A stretch of 64,000 nt of DNA from Alloascoidea africana (lineage: Eukaryota; Ascomycota; Alloascoideomycetes; Alloascoideales; Alloascoideaceae): positions 1-64,000 of the forward strand of contig JAKTTT010000007.1 in the NCBI GenBank assembly GCA_030581615.1, given 5' to 3'. Position numbers and translations under genes: made by a program. Shown here one piece after another: positions 39,748 to 49,474 of the stretch. A model generated the notes under the pieces. It had not been told where the DNA came from. It did not search any database and saw nothing but the letters and a program-made list of their open reading frames with translations. Within the stretch, counting starts at the first letter, position 1. The number at the start of each line of letters is the position of its first letter.

Positions 39748-41995
39748 AGCAGGTTGGTGAGGAAGGTGGTTGTGTCTGATAAAGCCTACCCTGTTTAATA
39801 ATCCCTCTTCAAAAGCATCCAATTATTCCTACCTCTTTTGCTTTTTTTTTAGATCTTTATTCTGCTCGATTTGTCAGGAGAATATGGATTATTGTATCTG
39901 CTAAAGAAACTGAATTACATATAGTGTCAGAAGAAAAAAAAAATACATGTTTGTGTTTCGTCCAATCATGATCCCATGAATATGGGAAACAGTACGAATT
40001 TGATTTAGGTAATTCAGAGGGAAAAGCAAAAAAAAATGAGGATGGATTATAGTACAAACGGGAAAATTGCCGCCCCGGCTCTTTCTCTCGTTCCCGTTCT
40101 CGCTTTCGTTCTCGCTCTCGCCTTTGCGCTGGCTGTCGCTGCTTGGTTCTAATCTATCTACCCATCACCATTTATCTACATTATCTTTCTTGCAGTGGAT
40201 GCGTGTGATACTTGCAGTTCGTACAATCCGTACCCCACAAGCAGAGAGTTGAGCAAGAGGGTAGGAGAACCTCCATAAATCATGTGCTGCAGATGGCTTA
40301 GAATCGGTGATAAACCCATCCCGTCCAGCCCAGTTGTTTTTTTTTTGCTACTATTGTTGAACAATTTTCATACTTAGAGAAATAGAAGCTTGCTGACACC
40401 TTTGATCTCGATCTATCTATCTCAAATTTTTAAAGTATAGAGAACGGCACGTGGAAACAGCCCTAATCCAATTGCTCATATCTCGCTGGTTTTTTTAATC
40501 TTCTCTGTTATCATAATACGCAGAACCGAATATTATATCCTAAACACAAGGATGTGAGTGGATATCCATCGTCATCATAATCATCATCATCATCATCACC
40601 GCCATCATATTGGTCAGGCTTTCTGTTCTGGATGTCGGTTTGCTAGAAAACTTAATGCGGCCAAAAACAACTAATTAATTGGATTAAAACAACAACAAGA
40701 AATATGAAGACTACTCAAATGTCCAAAAACCGGTACTAAAATGGAGCTCATATTGCTGTGGCGTAGCGGCTAACCAAAAGCCCACAGTTGAGTCCAGGAT
40801 ACTACTGCTTTATGCACAGGTCTCTTAAATGGAAGTAATGCCCCAAAACGGAATCAATGAAGCATGCATTGGAAACATCGCATTGATACATCAAATTTCT
40901 CAACATCTGTCAGCTCAGTTTAATACTGCATTCGAGTAGAACCCATCTGCTTTGAGATATACTGAAGATGGCGGCGGGCGATGTAGTGCTTTGCTTCTTA
41001 ATTCACACAGGGTCGCTGTCTCCAGCCATTCTATTACATTGGCAGCTAGTCAACCCTAGTCAACCCTCCCTGGCAGTTTCTACCACAAGAAAATGGGGGG
41101 AAAAGAATTCGCGGTGTTGGGTCTGCAGTCTATATAGGCAGAACACTCGTGCTTTAGCAGTATCATGCTTTGACTGGTTTGGCCTTGTTATAACAAAACA
41201 TTTGTCATACAAGTACAAATGCATGTATAAGAATACAAATTAATCCTTTTTGCACTACCACGTTATTTGAGCTTTTACAATCGTAAAAAAAACTTGTCCT
41301 CGCAAACCATTGTGAGTTGTGATGAAATGCATTTCTAGAGGTTTCTAATTCCAGACGTTGCAAACTTGGAATTACCACAGTTTTTCTTCGAACAACACAA
41401 TATGTATGAGGTTTTGTCGATATATAGACTTGATTGGAAAGAAAGCAAAGAGGAGATGTTTGAGTTTCAAGGTTTTATCTTGTTTCTTTGCATCTGGGTA
41501 AAATGTCCTTGAACACATTACATGGACTAGTTGAAGGTGAAAAAGGTACAGCCGTTTCTGACAAATTTCATTTTGGCTTTTTCGGTTTCACCTCTACTCA
41601 ATCCATGAGGGTTAGTCGATGCTACATCTCAGCCGTCTTTCTCGGTTTTTTATCAGTTCTAGATAAGATACTATATAGGTTGGCACACGAACACGAAAGC
41701 AAAGGCTGAGAGCTCATTCATAAGGAATAGGAACACGTTTTTCCACACATCCATCCACACCCACCAATTCCTGCTCCTCTTGCTCCTTCTGCAGCGTCGT
41801 CCCTTCTATTTTCTCTCTGCTTTTCAAATCGATAGCATCTCCTCTCTCGCAGTCCCACAAGACATAATGTTGGAGAAAAGCGCTGCATGTAAATTTATTG
41901 GGAAGAAGCAAATGCAGCTAGCACGTTTCCGGTTTCTCGCGCTGCATGGTCGCATCTGCACATGCGCGCATGCATTCACACACAGTACCGTACAC

Positions 41996-42020
41996 ATTTT
42001 TATTTTTATTTTTATTTTTT
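41996..42020 (+). repeat. Hexanucleotide repeat (ATTTTT)
   Basis: About four units roughly 260 nt upstream of the C2H2 gene start. Confidence 0.85.
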
Positions 42021-42275
42021 GTCTCGTCTCCAAAGTCCTCCAGCAAAAGAAAAAACCACGAAATAATTGAGACAAGACCAATTTTCACACCCTCGCTTCT
42101 CTTTTATTTATACCCGCCGATCCCCCTCGTGTCGGCTTTCGATGCTCTGTTTGGCTTGGGATGACCCTTCTCTACTTGTCTTCCCAACGGCTATCCCCAT
42201 CCACGTAGTTGAACTCCCCCCAGTGAAAGATTCCTGTCAGCCCGCGCGCTTCGCTCTGCTCTCAAACCATTTATC

Positions 42276-43910
42276 ATGAACAATAGTCCTCTTCTTCATA
42301 CTGGTACGTGTCCGATGTTTGCGTCCTCCCGTGTTGCTAATGCTGATGCTAACCCTTCACCTCTAGGAGAGTCCTTCTTTGATATCAGCCTTTCGTCCCC
42401 AGAAGATCTCAATAACCCCCAATCCTGCCAAATGGCTTCTTCCAACTCCTGCTCCAGCGTGCTCGCCCAAAACCAGCAACAGGTTATTTCAAAGCTCGCT
42501 GGTATCCAGTCCCATCCAAACCTTTATCACTACTTTGACTCTACAAATCACTCGTCCTACCACCATTCCAGGTTCCACTCAAGCTCCAGTTCTACCTCCC
42601 TTCAAAGCTCTCTGCATCCATCCCGTTCCATATCCTCTTTCACCTCCGCCACCTCAAATGAAGGATTAACCGCTCCATTTGCTCCGTACGGTGCCGACGA
42701 ACCCATCACAACCGCCACAGCACATAACCAGACCCCAGTCCATCACCATTCCAGCCCGTCTTACTATGAGAATGGGAATAGCGAACTGCATTTCAAAAGC
42801 AAAGAGGAAGAACACCATCTCCTAAACCATCCCATGCCTTCCTTAAGCTCGGATTTTATGGTTGAACAGGATGACCTCCCAACAAACAACACCTCTTCTC
42901 TTTTCTCGAGAATCCCCGATTATATCTCTCATAATCAGCAAGGAGATAGCAGTCATGTGCAACACCGGTCATCGGCCGCTGGAATCAATCAGTCTGGCTT
43001 CTACCCCGGAAATAGTAGTAACAACCTGCAGCGACGATCGAGCTCTTCCAGTGATTGGTATCCTCATTCCCAGAGCCAGTTAAAGGTATCTTTAATCTCT
43101 TCAACTGTTCCCTCAAATGGCCAAATTTATCACCATGATGGCGAGGACAGAACTGTTCAAATCCCAATGCAAATGCCATTTGAGGATACCCATTCTTTGC
43201 AAGATACCAGAAGTGAAAACAGCGATTCTGATGATCTTGAACGGACACTTATCAAAGCTGAAAGCCCACGGTCTTCTATCTGTGAGCAAGACACTTCCCT
43301 TTATTCACATCGTGGTAGTGAAAGAGACTCAAAACCAAACTTTACAATGAGCACAATCAGAAGAATTGTGGATTTGTCTCCTTCTGAGACTAACCAAAGA
43401 CGTTATGTCGATTCGACAGTTTCCAATTCACCACTAATAGTCACCTCCACAGCAACCATAAATAACAGTAACACGAACAACAACTCATACAGTGAAACAA
43501 ACTCAAATCTTCCAAATATGGAGCTAACGGTCTTCCCCGTTAAAAGAACAAAATCTGGTAAACGTCGTGCCAATTGTCGAAAACGAAACATTTGTCAATA
43601 CTGTTTGAAAGAGTTCAGTAGGCCTTCCTCTTTACAAACTCATATTTATACACATACGGGAGAAAAACCATTTGTATGCACATATAAAGGATGTGGTAAA
43701 AAGTTTTCAGTTCGTTCAAACTTGGTGAGACACATGAAGCTACACCAGTCTAAAGAAAAAGCTGCTGAATCCCAGGCTGCAAGTGCTCAGGAAAGGGCAG
43801 CTCTATCCCAAAGTCCATCGGAGACAAGCCCAATAGATGAAAACAGCTATTCCAATGCAAGAACTAACGACAACAAAGCTTCAGATACACAAAAGTTGCT
43901 TAAAAGATAG
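42276..43910 (+). CDS. C2H2 zinc-finger transcription factor (two tandem fingers, likely one small intron)
   Basis: A DNA-binding regulator with two C2H2 fingers near the C-terminus: [21 protein letters not shown], linker TGEKPF, then [20 protein letters not shown]. Unspliced it has 544 residues. A convincing intron at 42304-42366 (GTACGT, branch TGCTAAC, acceptor CTCTAG, 63 nt) would remove 21 residues without changing frame, giving exons 42276-42303 and 42367-43910 and 523 residues; MNNSPLLHT would then join GESFFDIS. Fingers lie at about 418-470 of the spliced form. The rest is Ser/Asn/His-rich and disordered, with an acidic patch ([10 protein letters not shown]) near 315-320 and a basic stretch ([15 protein letters not shown]) before the fingers, a likely nuclear signal. 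The finger sequences resemble yeast regulators of the Azf1/Mhy1 sort, but no orthologue is claimed. Confidence 0.85.
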   Translation: MNNSPLLHTGTCPMFASSRVANADANPSPLGESFFDISLSSPEDLNNPQSCQMASSNSCSSVLAQNQQQVISKLAGIQSHPNLYHYFDSTNHSSYHHSRFHSSSSSTSLQSSLHPSRSISSFTSATSNEGLTAPFAPYGADEPITTATAHNQTPVHHHSSPSYYENGNSELHFKSKEEEHHLLNHPMPSLSSDFMVEQDDLPTNNTSSLFSRIPDYISHNQQGDSSHVQHRSSAAGINQSGFYPGNSSNNLQRRSSSSSDWYPHSQSQLKVSLISSTVPSNGQIYHHDGEDRTVQIPMQMPFEDTHSLQDTRSENSDSDDLERTLIKAESPRSSICEQDTSLYSHRGSERDSKPNFTMSTIRRIVDLSPSETNQRRYVDSTVSNSPLIVTSTATINNSNTNNNSYSETNSNLPNMELTVFPVKRTKSGKRRANCRKRNICQYCLKEFSRPSSLQTHIYTHTGEKPFVCTYKGCGKKFSVRSNLVRHMKLHQSKEKAAESQAASAQERAALSQSPSETSPIDENSYSNARTNDNKASDTQKLLKR

Positions 43911-46900
43911 AAAGCGGTTATTTTGTGGGGAATATTGAGTCGGTTCATCTGGTGATAAAGCTTGGTTACTTTAAACTGCAAATTTATTAAAAACACACAA
44001 AAACGAGTGGAAATATGTAAGGAATAATCAATGTTTTTTTTTCTCTCTCAAAGCCAATGCCCTTTTTCCTTTTTTCCTTTTTTTGGCATTTTTGTTTTTT
44101 TCTCAACGTTTTATGGTTCTTCACTCGTTTTAAAGATGATCTTTTTTACTTGCCTCTTTTTAAAAAGGACATTACAAATTGCACACTTTGAAATTGAACT
44201 AATTCCTTGATTCCTATATAGTACTATTATATATTTATTTTTACCTTTTTTTTTCTTCTTTTTTCGACTTGATTATTTTTTTGTCTTTTATCTAGTTCAG
44301 AGTTTTAGCTACAGGTGTCAAATACAAAATGTCTAGGCAAATGGGATAGAGAAAAGAACCTACGTAATTACTTTGTGGTTTGTCAACAATGGATGCATTT
44401 TTTTTCTTTTCTTTTTCGACATCTTCATGTCTTTTTGTTTGATTCAATGATCTACATCAAATGTGCCAGATTAATCCGTATTATAAACTCCAGATCAGAT
44501 TGTCTTGCAATAATGCCTATTAGTCTACATAAATATTGCCCTGTAACTTTCTGGGATTTTGCCTCTATTGGTTTTGGAAATGTTTTGTGGATCAGGAAGA
44601 GGTTATTTGTATTGCTTTTGATCAACTTCTTCGTTCACCTTGATTTACAGGGATATCTAAACCGTATAGGCTATTCTTAGTGGCAATTATTTCATTTCTT
44701 GTTTTGTGGATGAATATTGCAAACACTTTGATATTGTTTTTTCCTCATTTTTTAATAAAAGAAGCCTTTTTGAGAGTTATTGCCTCCTTGTAAAGTGCAC
44801 CACAGAAGAACTGCCGACTTTAACACTTGTGCTGCTTTTTGATTACAAACATCAGTTATCAATTAACAGGCTATAGATCTATTGCTCTGTTTCCGCAGGT
44901 GTCTCTCCTTTTACCTGATAACTAAAAGGTGGTTGGCTGCGACTGTATCTTTTCTTATAGTTTCTAGAGAATAGCCTCTCCTTTACCACACCTTTTGTTG
45001 CTATCCTGGTACAAATTTATGGTTTTCCACTCCTCGCTGTTTACATTCCATCTATCGTAATTTAAAATCAATGTATTGGTAAATCCAAAGAGGCCGGGAC
45101 CAGTTCGAGATTTCCAAGTACATTGATGATTTAGATTTCCGTTAGTTGGAGTATTAATGTAAACAAAAATGTGCGAATCATGGGCCTGTATACCCCAGAA
45201 GAGTTACATGAAGGCTGTTCCTCGTGCTCTTATAGGTTCTTCTACACTTTAATCTTTCTTCTCTCTTTAAGATCAGTATCAAATCCAAACCCACCGACCA
45301 GTCATTGAATGAAAAAAAAATCTTTTAAGAAGCCGATCAAAAGCTGGACTTGCGCGCTTTCGTCCTGCTCACCACGCTAAGCAATCTAAGAGATCGACTA
45401 GCTGTCAAACTCAACTGTTTTCCAAAGTAGGCTAGAAGTGTACAACCTTCTGGACTTCCCTGAACTTCCGTTTTCAGTGACACTGGGACTCTTTTCCTGG
45501 AAACAACACATAGCGTATTCAGCGGTTTGCTCATTGTACTTCAACACGTCAAAAAGCTGGTGTTGGTCGCACCTCATACCAACACCTAAGTCAAAGACAT
45601 GAAGGATGCTATGGTCGTTGCGGGAAACATTACTGAAAACTTTTCTTACTCCTAGGCTAAAGATACCAACTGCGCTTGAAACCTGGCAGATGAAGTCACG
45701 CAAAAAATCTTGGAAGAGGGTATGGCTTCAAAACGGGGACCTGACCACACCAGAAGAATTAGATGAGATAGCTGTCGGTTTATGGGAACTGTGTGACCTA
45801 AGACAAGGTACAACTAAATAACTTATCCAAGCTTTTGCTATCATCAGGGCATATATTTTATTCCGGTAAGGAACGCGCAATAAACAGATTCGTTTACACT
45901 TTGTTGACCTTCTGTTCAGGATTAACAACTGGTGTAAGCGCGCTGATGCCCATTACTCAATCTTCCTCCGCTTTTATTGGTATATTCCAAACATTTAATT
46001 GGAGCATCTCATATTACAAAGATTTTTCGGGCCCTATCCAAGACACTCTATTAAGCGCTTGTTTGTGTGTACGAGGATACAAGCTTCAGCTCACACAAAA
46101 CCAGCTATGGGCGTGACACTGATGTTCGGTAGTTTAACTGACACAAGATCTGGCTTCAAGAAGTTTTAGGGCAAAGTTTTAATACTAATGAGACTCGTAA
46201 CTATTACCTAGTTCACTCATTTTACAAAAGTGTCAAGGGGCGAGAAAAAAGATACAGATACCGACACACATGCTTAATTACTAGGAGTGGATAATATTTT
46301 TTTAAAACTTTACTTCTAACTGTAACTGTAATCCGAGACAGGGACTTACAATATGGTTATGCTTAATGAGCGTCAAAAAAGCTTCTTTCTTATTGTCCGA
46401 CCCGCTTGCTTTAACCGACGAGAAAGTTTAGGTACAACTTTCCGAGTGTGCTGTTTGTAAACGTTAGAACCAGAGTCTAACTTGCATCATTAAGAAAACA
46501 GGCTAAATTGGTTAGGAAAACAATTCTTCAGAATTGTTTGAAAATTATGGGGGTGCGGATTTTGAGCAGCATAATTCAATCCATCTACAAAAAAGATGAA
46601 CCTCGAACAACTGCTCATTGGAATCTTCATAGTGTTGTCATTTGTGGTAGCATGAGTTAGCATCAATACATCAGATTATAAAGTAACCAAACTCGTTCGA
46701 TACAGCACCTAATCCAACATGAATGTATACCCAACATTCAATTCTAATTAAACCTCATGTGGATCGGCAGAAGAGTTGAACAGAATCATCAAACACAATT
46801 CCAAATGTAAAAGTCTCTTTACAATTATAAGAGTTTCAGGAAAGCCCAGGGCTCTTTAATTCACTGTGGCAATTGTAGAATTGCTATAGGGGAATCTATT

Positions 46901-47353
46901 CTACTTGTTGTGAACTCGGGAACCTGACCTGACCCTAAGCGGAATCACCCGAATCATAACCACACACTTAAAGAATGAAATCTTGTGGGTATCACGATTT
47001 CTTCCTTTTCCCAAAAGGGTTATTTAACCAAAAAAAAAATAGAATTCCATTCGTTGAATATTTGTATTTCTAAATAAAAATAAAGAGTTCGTAGGTATTT
47101 TTGACCAAGAAGCTAAAATTTCATCTGTAAAGTATCAAGTTTAAAGAAAAATACTGATTCAAGCCAAGCATCCCAGCAGTAAATAAAAAAATTAAAGTCA
47201 TTAAAGAGAAACATCCTAAAAATTCAAGACCCAAACAGTTTCCATGAAAATCCACAATGCATAGTAGTAGTAGTAATGGAATAAAAAGACAATCAATAAA
47301 TGTAATTGTTTAACATTAAAGAACCAGAATCTTTGAAAGAAGACAAAAAGACC
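43911..47353. other. 3.4-kb gene-poor span between C2H2 and HMG-box genes
   Basis: T-rich 3' flank to about 44300, then no clear gene. At 45808-45890 (plus) a short reading resembles an ABCG transporter segment, treated as a possible relic. Other small frames resemble nothing known. The last 300 bases are the 3' flank of the HMG-box gene. Confidence 0.5.
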
Positions 47354-49474
47354 TTAGTTTCTCTTGGCCTTCTTTTGGGGGCTGTATTTATAGTCTGGAT
47401 ACAAAATTTTGTGAATGTTCTTCTCCCTGGTGGAGAATTCTTTAAAGTGCGCTTTCACGCTTTTATCTTCTGTCTGCCACATAATTCCAATCACTTGGGA
47501 AATATTCTGATGATTTATCCGTTGGAAAACGGAGTTGTTAGTTGCATTGATGATTGGTTCGTGTCTTGACAAAGACGAGCGTCTTCTTCTTGGCTTTGCC
47601 CCCATTCCATGTTGCTGAAGATCGTAAGGATTCAAAAGAACTTTGTCGTCAAACTTTTGCTGAAGAAACTCAACTTCCCTCCCATCAAGAATACCATTTT
47701 CAATCGCAAGGGCCAGCGTATAGCAGTTAGCAGCTTTTGTTTGTACCTTTCTGTAGAGCATGAAGGAGTTGAGTGGCCTCTTAATGTAGTCATCTCCTTT
47801 GCTCTTGTGTTTGCTTGCCTTTTCTTTGTAGTAGTCCATCAAGGCCTGAAACCGGGCTCCTCTTTCCATTTGTGTATCGAGAAAACTGGCTCTTGTGGTT
47901 GGCGCTTCCGTGGCAATGTAAGATGAACACACCTTGAGTTTACACTCGCCATTATCCAATTTGAGGCATGTCTCCACGCCATTCTTTCGGCAGACACCCT
48001 CAGATGGTTCAAGAGTGAAAATTTTCAAAACAGTTTCTAAGATCTGGGTATCAATATTTTTTTCAGCTGCAAAATGTCTAATCTTTGCCAATCTCTCTTC
48101 TGACAGGCTCGAAATTCCAATCCAGTTAAAGGAGTCTCTATATGGAATGGTTATGATGGTTCCTGGTGGTGTGGTTGGCATTTGAGGGGTGATAAGGGCA
48201 TAGTGCCGCGTAGGGAAGCCCTCAGGATTGGGAAGTTGTGGAGGTGGTAGTTCCACTGTACCAGCAGGATGTTGTTGTTGTTGTTGTTGTTGTGAAGCAT
48301 CAGCGAAGAGGACATCACTCTTTCTTTTCAACATCAGCATAGAAGTATCTGACATGGCTCTGGTGTTGCGTGAAATCTGACTTGCTCCTTGGGGGAAATC
48401 ATTTCCAAACGACGTAAAATGTTGGGGTTCGTAAACCACTCCGTAATCCTCGTTAACATCACAGTTGTTTTGGTGGCTTCCACAGGCTCCCATCTCTTGA
48501 TATTGGTAAGGACGATTTGAACAAGGAGTGATAGGCGATTGGTAGTCAATTCCCTCATCTCTTGCCTGGTTGAAACTCCACAAGCCAGAGCCAAAGTTTA
48601 CATTTCCTCCATTGACAGAAGTAGAAGCCATAGGTTCTTGAGAAAGGTACTCCATGCTAGAGCTCTCACCAAATGAATAATTGTTAAATTTCACATTATT
48701 ATTCAGTTTCTGATCCTCAGGAAGACAGACACCGCCATTACCTTCACCAAGGGTAAGCCCAAGGCCAACAACGGGTACAGAATCCACTGGATATGAATTA
48801 GGAAATTCAAAATCTGGCTCTTGCTTGGGCTCATGAGACTCGTCAAAACCTTGTAATGATGATAGTGTGTCTTCATAGCTAGGAGGGTATGACAATGTGG
48901 GCTTTCTATCTTGGGGAGTTATGATGGGAAATTGACTCTCTATAGAGGAAGATGATGCCTGTGATTTGACACTTCTTCCACACTCATCCATTGGAGACAC
49001 TGGAAGATTGGTTTCAAAGTCTAGATCATTGTTAGAAAAGATTGGTGGATTGGGAAAGCTTTGTCCGTTGTTTAGAGAAGGGAAGGCCTGGCTGGCATGT
49101 GTGTAGTTTGGAACATTTTTATCGTATGTTATCATTTGGGATGGTTGTGATTCCAACAATTGTGTCTGTGCCTGTGTTGGAATTTGTTGCTGATGTTGTT
49201 GCTGTTGCTGTTGGGGCTCAAAGCCAAAGGTCTGAAATGTATCTTCTGGGGTGGTGTCAAGGGCTATGTTCAACGTTCTTGGACCACAACTGCTGGGCAT
49301 TGAAGTAACCGGCTCCAGGCTAACAGTTGAGGGGCCAAAATCTGGTCCGTTTGTCAACCCGCTTGATCCAGGTTGGTTGAGATTCATCATGGATAAGTGA
49401 ATACCACTTTCGTCTTCCTCTTCCATGATATCTTTACAACCGAAGATAGTTTCGTATTCCACTGTTGGATGCAT
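47354..49474 (-). CDS. Ste11-like HMG-box transcription factor with interrupted HMG box
   Basis: A 706-residue protein with a C-terminal HMG box (about 564-706). Helix 1 reads IKRPLNSFMLYRK and helices 2-3 begin NHQNISQVIGIMW; the box closes with LYPDYKYSPQKKAKR. Against S. pombe Ste11 (SFMLYRR ... NHQSISRIIGQLW) the match is clear, but 71 residues (about 583-653, bases 47516-47728) sit between helix 1 and helix 2. They include a basic PRRRRSS patch. This group of factors drives mating and meiosis genes in other fungi, so such a role is plausible here but inferred. The N-terminal 550 residues are disordered with Gln runs. The start is the first ATG (49474); the frame is open upstream without ATG, so an additional exon is not excluded. 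Confidence 0.85.
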   Translation of the reverse strand: MHPTVEYETIFGCKDIMEEEDESGIHLSMMNLNQPGSSGLTNGPDFGPSTVSLEPVTSMPSSCGPRTLNIALDTTPEDTFQTFGFEPQQQQQQHQQQIPTQAQTQLLESQPSQMITYDKNVPNYTHASQAFPSLNNGQSFPNPPIFSNNDLDFETNLPVSPMDECGRSVKSQASSSSIESQFPIITPQDRKPTLSYPPSYEDTLSSLQGFDESHEPKQEPDFEFPNSYPVDSVPVVGLGLTLGEGNGGVCLPEDQKLNNNVKFNNYSFGESSSMEYLSQEPMASTSVNGGNVNFGSGLWSFNQARDEGIDYQSPITPCSNRPYQYQEMGACGSHQNNCDVNEDYGVVYEPQHFTSFGNDFPQGASQISRNTRAMSDTSMLMLKRKSDVLFADASQQQQQQQHPAGTVELPPPQLPNPEGFPTRHYALITPQMPTTPPGTIITIPYRDSFNWIGISSLSEERLAKIRHFAAEKNIDTQILETVLKIFTLEPSEGVCRKNGVETCLKLDNGECKLKVCSSYIATEAPTTRASFLDTQMERGARFQALMDYYKEKASKHKSKGDDYIKRPLNSFMLYRKVQTKAANCYTLALAIENGILDGREVEFLQQKFDDKVLLNPYDLQQHGMGAKPRRRRSSLSRHEPIINATNNSVFQRINHQNISQVIGIMWQTEDKSVKAHFKEFSTREKNIHKILYPDYKYSPQKKAKRN
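47516..47728 (-). other. 71-residue insertion in the HMG box
   Basis: Open, in-frame coding sequence between the first and second HMG helices. It contains an ACTAAC motif near its 3' end followed 30 nt later by CAG, and a GT dinucleotide (GTACAA) at its 5' side, so a retained intron was considered. Removing the stretch between those sites would also remove residues needed by helices 1 and 2, so an insertion is favoured. Confidence 0.6.

Larger units (their letters stand above)
36614..42275. other. 5.7-kb gene-poor span upstream of the C2H2 gene
   Basis: Very A/T-rich 3' flank to about 37600, then mixed DNA. One doubtful coding candidate lies at 37770-38330. Notable items are a tandem GAGTCGGAGCTC repeat (38231-38294), a 22-nt palindrome (38441-38462), an AGCAAA repeat (39715-39747), a CATCAT run (about 40572-40600) and an ATTTTT repeat (41996-42020). 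The last few hundred bases are the pyrimidine-rich promoter of the C2H2 gene. No RNA gene was recognised. Confidence 0.5.

Noticed and set aside
40750-40800. A-box-like TGGCGTAGCGG followed by AGTTGAGTCC
   Set aside because: The B box lacks a key base, spacing is too short and no cloverleaf can be drawn.
44315-44680. 121-codon plus-strand frame downstream of the C2H2 gene
   Set aside because: Phe/Leu-rich translation of T-rich DNA without a domain; probably 3' flank.
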